Source: Bryobacterales bacterium (GTDB lineage: Bacteria; Acidobacteriota; Terriglobia; Bryobacterales; Bryobacteraceae). Taken from it: a stretch of DNA of 64,000 nucleotides. A program made the translations under genes and the position numbers. A model generated the notes under the pieces. That model worked only from the letters and a program-made list of their open reading frames with translations. It was not told where the DNA came from and made no database searches. Location of the stretch: the NCBI GenBank assembly GCA_020851555.1, contig JADZCM010000017.1, forward strand, positions 62,001 through 126,000. Reading direction: 5' to 3'. How positions within the stretch are numbered: the first letter of the stretch is position 1; every line of letters starts with the position of its first letter. Of this stretch, positions 8,857 through 17,819 are shown in pieces.

Positions 8857-10312
8857 GACAAGGCTTGGCGAGCCAGCGCGCCCAGCGGTTGGCGGTCTTG
8901 CGGCGGGCGCTGTCGGTGGCGATTCCGGTGTTGGCGTACATCTGCCGGTACAGCTTGGATATCAGAACGAATGCGAGACGCGACTTCAGCGACTTCACGC
9001 AGCCGGCCCGCTTCCAAATCGAGGAGAGCGAGTAGAAGCTGTTCCAGGCCTCCTGCGTGTGCGCCCTGACTTCCTCCGGACTCATGGTGGGGTGAGACGT
9101 ATAGAGTTTCGGGCGCAAGTGGCCCGGGAGGAGCCAGTACCGTGTGAGGGGTATACCCTGAATCCGCTCGACGCTCTCGCCGAGATCCTTCTCCCAGCGC
9201 TCGAAGTCCACCGTGCCAGGGAAGGGAGTCATGGTCACGAACTGGGCAAAGGTGATCCCCGCCTGCTGGGCCAGGGAGGTGGTGGCCTGGAAAGTCTCGG
9301 GGCGGTCGGTGGGAAGGCCGAAGATGAAAGATCCGAGCACGTATACGCCGCTGCGCTTGAAGGTCAACAGACGCTCCACCAGGCTCTGCCCCGAGTCATT
9401 GAATCCCTTGTAGACCGACTTCAGCCCCTCCTCGGTTACTGATTCCACGCCCACCAGCGCGCCCTTGATGCGGGCCCGGCGCATGGCCTCCAGGAACTGG
9501 GGGTCTTCAGCCGCTTCCATGGTGATCTGGGTGAACAGGATCATGTCTTCGGGCAGGGCCGACAGGCGGCTCATGAGTTCGAACCGCTCGGCGCGCATGG
9601 CCTTGAGATTGGCCGCCCGCTCCACCTTGCCCTGGCGCTCCGCCAGAGCGATGTCCGAGAGCGTAACTGGATAAAAATTGTCGTCGGCGAGGGCTATGCA
9701 CCGGTACCCCTGGCGGCGCAATTCCACGATCTCGCGGATCACCAGGTCAACCGTGCTCTGGCGCGGCTGCTGGCCGTCGATGCGCCAGACGGAACAGAAG
9801 GAACAGTGCTTCGGACACCCGCGGACGGTCTGCACGGAGGCCCACATGTAACGGTCTGAGGGGAGCAGGTCCCACCGGGCGGGCACGAAGCGCCGCCCTT
9901 CCACGCGGCCGCCCTCATAAACCCTCCGCGGCGCGTCCTTCCCGCAATCTTCGAGGACGGCCGGCCACACGCCCTCGCCGTCGCCTCTGACCACGGCGTG
10001 CGCACCGCCGAGTTCGTGAGCTTCCTCCGGATACAGCGTGGAGTGGATCCCGCCGTAGACGACCCACGCTCCCCGCCGGCGCGCCATCCGGCCGATCTCA
10101 TAGCCCCGGCGGGCATTGGCGGTGTGCATGCCGATGCCCACGACATCGCCGGCCTCGATGCTGCCGGGGTCGAGCGCCTCCAGGGTCTCGTCGGTGATCC
10201 GTGGATCGCCATACTGAGGGGGCGTGGCCGCCGCCAGTACATAGAGCCATCTGGGGGTGATGACGCCTACACCGAACGCCACGTCGCTGGGGTTGATCAG
10301 GTGAGCGCGCAA
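8768..10312 (-). CDS. B12-binding-domain radical SAM protein
   Basis: A 514-residue enzyme of the cobalamin-binding radical SAM class. The N-terminal domain (about 1-150) has the Rossmann-like pattern of B12-binding relatives (DVVGIGMHTANARRGYEIG, VVYGGIHSTLYPEEA). The radical SAM core has CPKHCSFC (C166, C170, C173) for the 4Fe-4S cluster, then LADDNFYPVTL and VLGSFIFGLPTDRP. The start is set at TTG 10312 because AAAGGAAGG precedes it by a few bases and the protein then begins at the conserved RAHLINPSDVAFG; the frame stays open upstream into ogt. The substrate is unknown. It lies just upstream of, and opposite to, the hopanoid operon but is not an obvious HpnP or HpnR by motif. Confidence 0.85.
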   Translation of the reverse strand: MRAHLINPSDVAFGVGVITPRWLYVLAAATPPQYGDPRITDETLEALDPGSIEAGDVVGIGMHTANARRGYEIGRMARRRGAWVVYGGIHSTLYPEEAHELGGAHAVVRGDGEGVWPAVLEDCGKDAPRRVYEGGRVEGRRFVPARWDLLPSDRYMWASVQTVRGCPKHCSFCSVWRIDGQQPRQSTVDLVIREIVELRRQGYRCIALADDNFYPVTLSDIALAERQGKVERAANLKAMRAERFELMSRLSALPEDMILFTQITMEAAEDPQFLEAMRRARIKGALVGVESVTEEGLKSVYKGFNDSGQSLVERLLTFKRSGVYVLGSFIFGLPTDRPETFQATTSLAQQAGITFAQFVTMTPFPGTVDFERWEKDLGESVERIQGIPLTRYWLLPGHLRPKLYTSHPTMSPEEVRAHTQEAWNSFYSLSSIWKRAGCVKSLKSRLAFVLISKLYRQMYANTGIATDSARRKTANRWARWLAKPCLKLFRVAPMPGLQIPQAQPSAVPVPAPGL

Positions 10313-10410
10313 GCGACCTTCCTTTCTGAGCTGCCACAGTCGGCTCCGCTCCGGAAGGAAGGCCCCAGGGCTGGCGTCGATCCCGGTGGGAAGACGAACC
10401 AGTGTCAAGT

Positions 10411-10917
10411 CTACCAGAAACCGAGTCCCGTCTCCAGGGCAAGCAGGCGTTTTTTCAGGTCCAGCCCGCCGGAATATCCCCCCAGTCCTCCGCCGGATGC
10501 CACGACCCGGTGGCAGGGCACAAGGATGGAGACTGGATTGGCTCCGTTGGCGGCGCCGACAGCCCGAAATGCGCGCGGCGATCCGATGTGGGCGGCAAGT
10601 TGAGCGTAGGTCATGGTCTGCCCATATGGGATCTCGCTGACCGCCTTCCATACTCGTCGCTGGAACTCAGTTCCCGTTACGTCCAGAGGAAGGTCAAAAT
10701 GCCGGCGGCGGCCGGCGAAATACTCCTCCAACTGCCGTGCCGCCTCGGCCAGCAGGCGCCCGGCAACCGGGTCGGCTTCCGGAACGCCGCCGTCCCGGGC
10801 AGCGCCGGACGGCGCTCCGGCCGGTCTCTCGAATTCCAGCCGGCAGATGCCGGCTCCCGTCGCCACCAGGCGGATTGAGAGCCAGGAAGCAGGCTTCAGA
10901 ACAGCGCTCGACGGCAT
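10411..10917 (-). CDS. ogt: Methylated-DNA--protein-cysteine methyltransferase
   Basis: A 168-residue suicide repair enzyme that moves the alkyl group from O6-alkylguanine to its own cysteine. The active site PCHRVV is present, preceded by GANPVSILV, and the DNA-binding helix region reads IPYGQTMTYAQLAAHIGSPRAFRAVG. The N-terminal ribonuclease-H-like domain is short and divergent, as in many Ogt proteins. It is followed on the same strand by the radical SAM gene after 98 bases. The first ATG is accepted; no strong ribosome site was seen. Confidence 0.93.
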   Translation of the reverse strand: MPSSAVLKPASWLSIRLVATGAGICRLEFERPAGAPSGAARDGGVPEADPVAGRLLAEAARQLEEYFAGRRRHFDLPLDVTGTEFQRRVWKAVSEIPYGQTMTYAQLAAHIGSPRAFRAVGAANGANPVSILVPCHRVVASGGGLGGYSGGLDLKKRLLALETGLGFW

Positions 10918-10980
10918 GCGCTGAGTTTAGCGCAGGCCGCGGCGGCCCGGCATCGGGAGAAAGTGGTTGGGAGCGGTTGG

Positions 10981-10986
10981 TATAAT
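10981..10986 (+). promoter_or_regulatory. Predicted -10 element (TATAAT) of the hopanoid operon
   Basis: A perfect TATAAT ends 10 bases before the ispH ATG at 10997. No clear -35 box or Shine-Dalgarno is visible. As the following nine genes are nearly contiguous, this is the only obvious promoter candidate for the operon. Confidence 0.5.
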
Positions 10987-10996
10987 GAGGCTTACA

Positions 10997-11992
10997 ATGG
11001 CCTCCAGAAGCACTGCGGGCAATACGCCTGCCTCCAGGACGGTTCTTCTGCTGACGCCTCGCGGGTTCTGCGCCGGGGTGGTTCGCGCCATCGACGTCGT
11101 CCGGATCGCGTTGGAAGCATACGGCCCTCCCGTCTACGTCCGCAAGGAGATCGTACACAACCGTTTCGTGGTGGAGGACCTGCGCGCCGTCGGCGCGGTG
11201 TTCGTCGACGAACTCGATGAAGTCCCCGCGGGCGGCCGGGTGATCTTCAGCGCCCACGGGGTATCCCCCGCCGTTCGCGCACAGGCGGTCCAACGGAAGT
11301 TAAGAGTCATCGACGCGACCTGCCCTCTGGTGACCAAGGTGCACCTGGAGGCCGTGCGCTTTGCCAGAAGCGGCTACACGATTGTCCTGATCGGACACCG
11401 TGACCACGACGAAGTGGTTGGAACTCTGGGGGAAGCCCCCGAAAACACGCTCATCGTGCAGACGGCGGAGGACGTGGACAAACTCGAGATCTCCACCCCC
11501 GACAAGATCTGCTATCTGACACAAACGACTCTGAGCCTCGACGAAACCAGTGAGATCGTCGCCCGGCTGCGCGAGAGGTTCCCTTCGGTTCAGGGCCCGC
11601 ACGCGCAGGACATCTGCTATGCCACGCAGAACCGGCAGGAAGCGGTGAAGGCGGCCGCTCCGGAGTGTGATCTGCTGCTGGTCATCGGCTCCAAGAACAG
11701 CTCCAACTCAAAGCGGCTGGTGGAGGTCTGCCGGAACAGCCGGATTCCGGCGTATCTGATCGATGATGCGTCCGAGGTCGATCCGGCGTGGCTGGAGGGC
11801 GTCAACACGGTGGGAGTGACCGCCGGGGCATCGGCGCCCGAGAACCTGGTCGCGGAATTGGTCGGCGCGCTGCAAAAGGCCGGTTTCGGGCGAGTGCAGC
11901 AACTGGAAGTGAAAGAAGAGGATGTCCGGTTCTCACTGCCGCCGGAACTGACGCGGATAGCCCACGCACCCCTAGGATCCTGTGCATCATGA
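10997..11992 (+). CDS. ispH: 4-hydroxy-3-methylbut-2-enyl diphosphate reductase
   Basis: IspH (331 residues) is the last enzyme of the MEP pathway and turns HMBPP into IPP and DMAPP with a 4Fe-4S cluster. The three cluster cysteines are seen in RGFCAGVV (C25), DATCPLVTK (C109) and DICYATQNR (C207), with spacing close to the E. coli protein, and the substrate motif SKNSSNSKRL is intact. It is the first gene of the hopanoid operon and its stop overlaps the shc start (ATGA), tying isoprenoid supply to hopanoid synthesis. An upstream ATG at 10985 overlaps the TATAAT box and is rejected. Confidence 0.95.
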   Translation: MASRSTAGNTPASRTVLLLTPRGFCAGVVRAIDVVRIALEAYGPPVYVRKEIVHNRFVVEDLRAVGAVFVDELDEVPAGGRVIFSAHGVSPAVRAQAVQRKLRVIDATCPLVTKVHLEAVRFARSGYTIVLIGHRDHDEVVGTLGEAPENTLIVQTAEDVDKLEISTPDKICYLTQTTLSLDETSEIVARLRERFPSVQGPHAQDICYATQNRQEAVKAAAPECDLLLVIGSKNSSNSKRLVEVCRNSRIPAYLIDDASEVDPAWLEGVNTVGVTAGASAPENLVAELVGALQKAGFGRVQQLEVKEEDVRFSLPPELTRIAHAPLGSCAS

Positions 11993-13941
11993 GCCCGAGA
12001 CCAAAGCCCAGTACCGACTTCTACTCCGAGGCCGCGGAGGGGTTGAGCCGGGCGGCCGGTTATCTGGCCGGCCTCCAACGCCCCGAGGGTTACTGGTGGG
12101 GCGAACTGACGGCCGATACTACGCTGGAATCCGACTTCATCCTGCTGTACCTCTGGCTTTATCCTCCGGAAGGCGGCGTCTGGAACCCGCCGGACAGGGA
12201 GTTGGTGGACAAGGCGGTCCGCTCGATACTCGCCCGGCAGTTGCCGGACGGCGGGTTCAACATTTACCTGAATGGCCCTTCCGAGATCAGCGCCACGGTG
12301 AAGGCGTACTTTGCGCTTAAGGTGGCGGGGCTGGATCCGGACGGGCCGGAACTTTCCCGGGCACGGGAACGCATCCTGGCTCTAGGCGGGATTCAAGCCG
12401 CCAACAGCTACGTCAAGATCAACCTGAGCCTGTTCGGTCTGTACCCGCGCGAGCGCTGTCCGTCGATACCTCCGGAGATGATCTTGCTCCCCGGCAACTT
12501 CATCTACCAGATGTCCAGTTGGACGCGCGCCATAGTGGTTCCACTGTCCATCCTCCACGCGCATAAGCCGCAGCGCCCGGTTCCCGCGGGCTTCGATCTG
12601 AAGGAACTCTTCCTGCCCGGCGGCAGGATGACCTACCGCGGGGGCCGCCACTTCCTCAGTTACCGGAGCTTGTTCCTGCTCGCCGACAGGATCGTGAAGT
12701 TCGGAGAGAAGCTGGGACCCCGCTGGATCCGCGCGAAGGCGGTGCGGAAGGCCGAGAGATGGATGCTCGAGCGGACGCGCTACTCGGACGGCCTGGCGGC
12801 CATCTACCCCGCCATGATGTACTGCATCATGGCGCTGGACGTATTGGGCTTCCGGAAGGACCATCCGGATTACGTCGAGGCGCTGAACCAGTTCATGAGG
12901 CTGCTCGTCGACGACGGCCGGAGGTTCTTCTTTCAGCCCTGCTTCTCGCCCGTCTGGGACACCGCCATCGCGGCTTACGCCCTGGCGCAGAGTGGCATGG
13001 CGCCTCCCGGCGCGCTGGGAAGAACCGTAGACTGGCTGCTCACCATGGAAGTGCGGCGCAAAGGGGACTGGGCGGTCAAGAGGCCCAACACGCCGCCCGG
13101 CGGCTGGTATTTCGAGTTCGCCAACGAGTTCTATCCGGACCTGGACGACACCGCGATGGTTCTCCTGGCGCTGGAGTCGTGCGGAGCAGTCGGAGCCGGC
13201 GCCGGGAAACAGGCGGGAAAGGCGGAGGGCGCCGTCCGGCGGGCGATGCAGTGGCTGCTGAGCATGCAGGGCCGGGACGGCGGCTGGGCCGCCTTCGATG
13301 TGGACAACAACTGGACACCCCTCAGCGAAGTGCCTTTCGCCGATCACAACGCCATGCTCGACCCCACCTGCCCCGATATCACGGGCCGTGTGCTGGAGGC
13401 GCTGTGTACCTGCGGGATCGAGGTGGAGCACCCCGCGGCGCGGCGCGCGGTGCGGTACCTGTACCGCACGCAGGAGCAGGACGGAAGCTGGTACGGGCGC
13501 TGGGGGGTGAACTACATTTACGGAACCTGCCTGGCGCTGCGCGGGCTCAGGGCGGCCGGCGTGGGCGCGGATGAGGCGGTGATTGTACGCGCCGCCGAGT
13601 GGCTGCGCTCGGTGCAGAACGCCGACGGAGGCTGGGGCGAAAGCTGCGCCAGCTACGATAACAACTGCTTCACGGCGGCGGACAGCACGGCCTCACAAAC
13701 CGCCTGGGCCGTACTGGGCCTGCTCGCCGCGGGCGACGCGCACAGCCGAAGCGTGCGGAACGGCATCCAGCATCTGATAGCGGTCCAGAACGAAGACGGC
13801 TCCTGGGACGAGAGCGCCACCACCGGCACCGGCTTTCCCAGAGTCTTCTACCTCGTCTACGACCTCTACCGGCAGTCCTTCCCCTTGCTCGCGTTGTCCG
13901 CTTACCTGAAGGCGACCCGGGGACCACAGGGGCAAAGGTGA
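11989..13941 (+). CDS. shc: Squalene-hopene cyclase
   Basis: Shc/HpnF (650 residues) cyclises squalene to hopene/hopanol at the membrane. The catalytic DLDD (DxDD motif, residues 384-387) is intact within NEFYPDLDDTAMVLLALE. QW-type repeats of the alpha/alpha barrel are visible, for example QDGSWYGRWGVNY, ADGGWGESC and EDGSWDES. Length is normal for bacterial cyclases. It overlaps ispH by ATGA, and its TGA overlaps the GTG of hpnH. The start is fixed by the overlap and by the conserved SPRPKPSTDFYSEAAEG-type N-terminus leading into GYWWGEL. Confidence 0.97.
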   Translation: MSPRPKPSTDFYSEAAEGLSRAAGYLAGLQRPEGYWWGELTADTTLESDFILLYLWLYPPEGGVWNPPDRELVDKAVRSILARQLPDGGFNIYLNGPSEISATVKAYFALKVAGLDPDGPELSRARERILALGGIQAANSYVKINLSLFGLYPRERCPSIPPEMILLPGNFIYQMSSWTRAIVVPLSILHAHKPQRPVPAGFDLKELFLPGGRMTYRGGRHFLSYRSLFLLADRIVKFGEKLGPRWIRAKAVRKAERWMLERTRYSDGLAAIYPAMMYCIMALDVLGFRKDHPDYVEALNQFMRLLVDDGRRFFFQPCFSPVWDTAIAAYALAQSGMAPPGALGRTVDWLLTMEVRRKGDWAVKRPNTPPGGWYFEFANEFYPDLDDTAMVLLALESCGAVGAGAGKQAGKAEGAVRRAMQWLLSMQGRDGGWAAFDVDNNWTPLSEVPFADHNAMLDPTCPDITGRVLEALCTCGIEVEHPAARRAVRYLYRTQEQDGSWYGRWGVNYIYGTCLALRGLRAAGVGADEAVIVRAAEWLRSVQNADGGWGESCASYDNNCFTAADSTASQTAWAVLGLLAAGDAHSRSVRNGIQHLIAVQNEDGSWDESATTGTGFPRVFYLVYDLYRQSFPLLALSAYLKATRGPQGQR

Positions 13942-15050
13942 GATTCCCACTGTCGATGACGGTCGGGATCGCCCGGTACATACTCCGAAACAAGCGTAAA
14001 CCTCCGCCGCAGTGGCAGAAGAACAGTCACGCCGGCGACGGCGCGTCGAATCCTTTCAAGGTTATTCACCTCGGGCCGGCACAGGGCGCGCCGCGCGCGG
14101 CACACCCGATGAACGGGAGGCGGTTCCCTCTCGTTCTCATGCTCGAACCGCTGCACGCCTGCAACCTGACCTGCACCGGTTGCGGCCGGATCCGCGAATA
14201 CGAGTCGGCGATCACCCAAAGGCTCAGCCTGGAACAGTGCCTGGGGGCCGTGGACGAGTGCGGCGCTCCGGTCGTATCGATCTGCGGGGGCGAGCCGCTG
14301 CTGTATCCCGACATCGCAGGACTGGTTCGGGGATTGCTCCAGCGCGACAAACATATCTACCTCTGCACCAACGGAATGTTGATCCGGAAGCACTATGGAG
14401 AGTTCGAGCCGGACTCCCGCCTGTTCTTCAATGTGCACCTGGACGGCCTCGAAGAGACCCACGACCGTGCCGTCGAGCGGAAGGGGGTCTTTCAGGAAGC
14501 CATCGAGGGCATCAAGGCCGCGAAGCGCGCCGGATTCAAGGTCTCGACCAACACCACGGTTTACCGGGAAACCGATATGGAGGAGATCGAGGCGCTTTTC
14601 CGTTTCCTGGAGCCGTATCGCCTGGACGGTCACATGCTGGCGCCCGCATACGGATACACGTCGGTCGACGAGCAGGGGATCTTCATGACACGGGAGGATG
14701 TCCACCGGAAGTTCCAGGGCATCGAGCGGTTGGCGCAGCGTTTCCGATTGAATGCCACGCCCGTGTACCTCGATTTTCTCCAGGGCAGGCGCGATCTGCC
14801 CTGCACCGCCTGGGGGAATCCGACCTACAACGTCATGGGCTGGAAGAGCCCCTGCTACCTGATCACCGACGGCCACTATGGGACGTTCGAGGAACTGATG
14901 ACGAGGACCCCGTGGGAGAGCTACGGCCACGGGCGGGATCCGCGCTGCGAGCACTGCATGATGCACTGCGGATATGAGCCCTCCGCGGCCTTGGGGATCA
15001 ACGCCCGGCCCGGCGACACCCTCCGGCTCCTGCGCTGGGTTCTCCGGTAG
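13938..15050 (+). CDS. hpnH: Adenosyl-hopene transferase, radical SAM
   Basis: HpnH (370 residues) joins the 5'-deoxyadenosyl radical to hopene to give adenosylhopane, the first step of C35 side-chain synthesis. The cluster motif CNLTCTGC is at residues 75-82, followed by ECGAPVVSICGGEPLLYPDI and YLCTNGMLI, both typical of the family. The N-terminus is longer than in proteobacterial HpnH, with a basic, proline-rich linker of about 45 residues before the usual FPLVLMLEPLHACN. Start is GTG overlapping the shc stop (GTGA), with AAAGG upstream. Confidence 0.95.
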   Translation: MRFPLSMTVGIARYILRNKRKPPPQWQKNSHAGDGASNPFKVIHLGPAQGAPRAAHPMNGRRFPLVLMLEPLHACNLTCTGCGRIREYESAITQRLSLEQCLGAVDECGAPVVSICGGEPLLYPDIAGLVRGLLQRDKHIYLCTNGMLIRKHYGEFEPDSRLFFNVHLDGLEETHDRAVERKGVFQEAIEGIKAAKRAGFKVSTNTTVYRETDMEEIEALFRFLEPYRLDGHMLAPAYGYTSVDEQGIFMTREDVHRKFQGIERLAQRFRLNATPVYLDFLQGRRDLPCTAWGNPTYNVMGWKSPCYLITDGHYGTFEELMTRTPWESYGHGRDPRCEHCMMHCGYEPSAALGINARPGDTLRLLRWVLR

Positions 15051-15057
15051 GCGACAA

Positions 15058-16035
15058 GTGAAACCGACTCTGCTCACCGGCGCGACCGGCTTCGTGGGCT
15101 GGCACGTCGCCCGCCTTCTGCTGGAACGCGGCCACCGGGTCCGCGCGCTGGTTCGCCCGTCTGGGCGGCTCCGCGATCTGCCCGGTGTGGAGGCCGTCAC
15201 CGGCGACCTTCGGGACCCCGCCTCCCTGACTCGCGCCGTGGAGGGCTGCGGCTGCGTATACCACGTGGCGGCGGACTACCGCCTCTGGGTCCCCGACGCC
15301 GGCGAGATGCACCGCTCGAACGTGGAAGGGACCCGGAATCTTCTGGAAGCGGCCCGCAGCGCGGGCGTGGAGCGGGTCGTATACACCAGCACCGTGGGCT
15401 GCATCGGGTTTCCTGCCGGCGCCCCGGGAAATGAGGATACGCCCGTCGCACTGGCGGACATGACCGGGCCGTACAAGCGGTCCAAATTCCTGGCTGAGCG
15501 GGCCGCGCTGGAGTACGCGAGCGCCGGCTTCCCGGTCATCATCGTGAACCCGACGGCTCCGGTGGGCGACCATGATTTCAAGCCGACGCCCACCGGCAAG
15601 ATCATCCTCGATTTCCTGCGCGGCTCCATGCCGGCCTACGTCGATACGGGGCTCAACCTGGTGGACGTCCGGGACGTGGCCGGCGGACACCTGCTGGCCG
15701 CGGAGAAGGGCCGGCCCGGCGAGCGCTACATTCTGGGGGGTGAGAATCTGACCCTGGAGCAGATCTTGAAGCGATTGGCCGCGGTGAGCGGCTTGGAGGC
15801 TCCCAAGACCAGGATTCCGTACGGGGTGGCGTTTGCCGCCGGGGCCGTCTCGACCGCCTGGGCAAGAATGACCGGCGGCGAGCCGCGCGTGCCGCTGGAC
15901 GCCGTGCGGATGGCGGCCAAGAAGATGTGGGTGAGCCACGAGAAGGCCGCGCAGCGTCTCGGTTACCAGCCGGGCAGCGTGGACGCTGCGCTGGCGCGTG
16001 CAACCGGCTGGTTCCGGTCCAATGGCTACGCTTGA
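15058..16035 (+). CDS. hpnA: Hopanoid-associated NAD-dependent epimerase/dehydratase-like protein
   Basis: HpnA (325 residues) is a short-chain/extended dehydrogenase-fold protein found in most hopanoid clusters; its exact reaction is unsettled. The nucleotide-binding loop is TGATGFVGWH at the N-terminus, and YKRSK supplies the catalytic Tyr-Lys pair. VNPTAPVGDHDFKPTPTG is a typical HpnA segment. GTG at 15058, 7 bases after hpnH, is chosen because it starts directly at the Rossmann strand; earlier in-frame starts lie inside hpnH. The end overlaps hpnG by 14 bases. Confidence 0.92.
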   Translation: MKPTLLTGATGFVGWHVARLLLERGHRVRALVRPSGRLRDLPGVEAVTGDLRDPASLTRAVEGCGCVYHVAADYRLWVPDAGEMHRSNVEGTRNLLEAARSAGVERVVYTSTVGCIGFPAGAPGNEDTPVALADMTGPYKRSKFLAERAALEYASAGFPVIIVNPTAPVGDHDFKPTPTGKIILDFLRGSMPAYVDTGLNLVDVRDVAGGHLLAAEKGRPGERYILGGENLTLEQILKRLAAVSGLEAPKTRIPYGVAFAAGAVSTAWARMTGGEPRVPLDAVRMAAKKMWVSHEKAAQRLGYQPGSVDAALARATGWFRSNGYA

Positions 16036-16741
16036 GACGGACGCGGTGCTTCTGGTAGCGGCGGAGGGCCGGGAGTTCGCCGGACTGTTGCGGCGCGCGC
16101 GCCGCCGCGCCCGGCTGCCTTGGCCGGTCCGGTTCGCGCGTTCCGTCGAAATCGGCGGCCAACGGCTCTTTTTGGTAGCCAACGGCTGCGGCGCGGGACT
16201 TGCCGGCGAGGCTTGTGAGGTGGCTTGGAACAAGCACAGGGCCAGGGCGATTGTCAGCACCGGCTTCTGCGGCGCACTGGAACCCGGTCTCACCGCCGGG
16301 GAGGTTTTCTTTGCCACGCGGGTTGAGAATCCTCAGGGCACGGTGAGCCTGGATGCAGCGGTCCCCGAATGCTCCCTGCCGCACGCTACCGGCCGTCTGG
16401 TTTCGACCGACCACGTCGTAGAGACCGTCCAGGAGAAAGTGGCGCTCCGGGAGCGCGGCGGCTCAGTCGTGGAAATGGAGGCTCTGGCGGTGGCTCTGAG
16501 GGCCCGGTATTGGGGGGTACCGTTCTATTGCGTTCGAGCAGTCGCCGATCTCGCCGAGGAGGGGTTCCAGTTCGATTTTAACGCCGCGCGCGACCTGGAC
16601 GGCCGGCTGCGGACTTCCCGGATTCTCTGGGCCGCCGCACGGCGGCCACACCCTCTTGCGTCCGAATTGTTAAAGTTGTACTATCGCAGCCGTCTTGCGG
16701 CCAGAGCACTCGGAGCAGCCCTTGCTGATTGCCGATACTAG
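16022..16741 (+). CDS. hpnG: Hopanoid-associated phosphorylase (adenosylhopane phosphorylase)
   Basis: HpnG (239 residues) belongs to the nucleoside phosphorylase superfamily and removes adenine from adenosylhopane, leading to phosphoribosyl- and then ribosylhopane. The fold is seen in IVSTGFCGALEPGLTAGEVF and the substrate-binding GGSVVEMEALAVALRARYWGVPFYCVRAVAD, where VEMEA is the classic phosphorylase motif. ATG 16022 is used; a GTG at 15998 is possible. It lies between hpnA (14-base overlap) and the first dehydrogenase gene (short gap), so the next step in the pathway may be encoded next door. Confidence 0.92.
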   Translation: MATLETDAVLLVAAEGREFAGLLRRARRRARLPWPVRFARSVEIGGQRLFLVANGCGAGLAGEACEVAWNKHRARAIVSTGFCGALEPGLTAGEVFFATRVENPQGTVSLDAAVPECSLPHATGRLVSTDHVVETVQEKVALRERGGSVVEMEALAVALRARYWGVPFYCVRAVADLAEEGFQFDFNAARDLDGRLRTSRILWAAARRPHPLASELLKLYYRSRLAARALGAALADCRY

Positions 16742-16760
16742 CGTAGCCGTGCCCAAGCTC

Positions 16761-17819
16761 ATGCGGGCGGCCGTCTACCGCGGCCGCGGGTCCATCGCGG
16801 TTGAAACCGTCCCCACTCCTCAGGCCGGGCCGGGGGAATTGCTGGTCCGCGTGGAGAGTTGCGGCGTCTGTCACACCGACCTCAAGAAGGTCGAGCACGA
16901 CCTGCTGCCGCCGCCGCGGATCTTCGGACATGAAATGGCCGGCGTCGTGGCCGCGGTGGGGGAAGGCGTGCGGACTTTCCAGCCCGGCCAGCCGGTGGTC
17001 GCCTTCCACCATAGCCCGTGCTCCGACTGCTTCTACTGCCGCCGGAGGCTGTACGCACAGTGCGCCACCTATAAGAGGGTCGGCATAACGGCGGGCTTCG
17101 AGCCCGCCGGCGGCGGCTTCTCCGAGTATGTGCGGGTCATGGATTGGATCGTGCGGCGCGGTGTAATCCCCGTGCCGGACGGGGTTCCCCTGGATCGCGC
17201 CTGCTTCGTCGAGCCGGTCAACACCTGCCTGAAGGCGGTCCGGCAGCTCGCCTTGGAACCGGGCGAACTGGTTGTCGTGCTGGGCCAGGGTCCCATTGGG
17301 CTGATATTCACGATGCTGGCCCGCCGCGCCGGCGCGGTAGTCGTGGCCACCGACATGATCGCCCGCCGCCGCGAACTGGCGGCGCGCATGGGAGCGGCTG
17401 CCGCCTGGGACCCCCGTGACACGGACATCGTCAAGGAGGTTGCATCCATGACCGGCGGGCGGGGGGGCGACGTGGTGATCGTTGCGGTCTCCGCGCCCGG
17501 AATCACCGGCCAGGCGATCGCCTGTTCCCGCCCGGGATCGCGTATCTTGTTGTTCTCGCAGACTTCCCACCGGGAGCGTATCGAGATGTCCGGCGCCGAC
17601 ATCTGCGTGGGAGAGCGCCTGGTCCTGGGCTCTTACAGCGCCTCGGTGGATCTTCAGGAGGAGTCGGCGCGCCTGGTGTTCAGCGGGGAATTACCCCTGG
17701 AAGATCTCATCAGCCACCGTTTTCCCCTCGACCGGATCAGGGAGGGCATTGACATAGCGTTGCATCCGGACGAGCAATCGTTGAAAATTGTTATTCAGCC
17801 CCAAAGGCGGACCTCGTGA
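16761..17819 (+). CDS. Zinc-dependent medium-chain dehydrogenase 1 (sorbitol/threonine DH-like), in hopanoid operon
   Basis: A 352-residue MDR-family alcohol/polyol dehydrogenase. The catalytic zinc site is ESCGVCHTDL with GHEMAG, the structural zinc site is CSDCFYCRRRLYAQC, and the NAD(P) loop is VLGQGPIGL. The start is either this ATG or a GTG at 16749; neither has a clear ribosome site. It follows hpnG by a short gap and overlaps the next dehydrogenase by GTGA. MDR polyol dehydrogenases interconvert sugars and sugar alcohols, so its place after hpnG suggests action on the ribose-like tail of ribosylhopane. That role is inference; the family only fixes the chemistry. Confidence 0.85.
   Translation: MRAAVYRGRGSIAVETVPTPQAGPGELLVRVESCGVCHTDLKKVEHDLLPPPRIFGHEMAGVVAAVGEGVRTFQPGQPVVAFHHSPCSDCFYCRRRLYAQCATYKRVGITAGFEPAGGGFSEYVRVMDWIVRRGVIPVPDGVPLDRACFVEPVNTCLKAVRQLALEPGELVVVLGQGPIGLIFTMLARRAGAVVVATDMIARRRELAARMGAAAAWDPRDTDIVKEVASMTGGRGGDVVIVAVSAPGITGQAIACSRPGSRILLFSQTSHRERIEMSGADICVGERLVLGSYSASVDLQEESARLVFSGELPLEDLISHRFPLDRIREGIDIALHPDEQSLKIVIQPQRRTS

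Noticed and set aside
17088..17112. Palindrome around GGCGGGCT...AGCCCGCC
   Set aside because: It lies inside the first dehydrogenase gene in frame and is explained by GC-rich coding sequence (GFEPAGGG).
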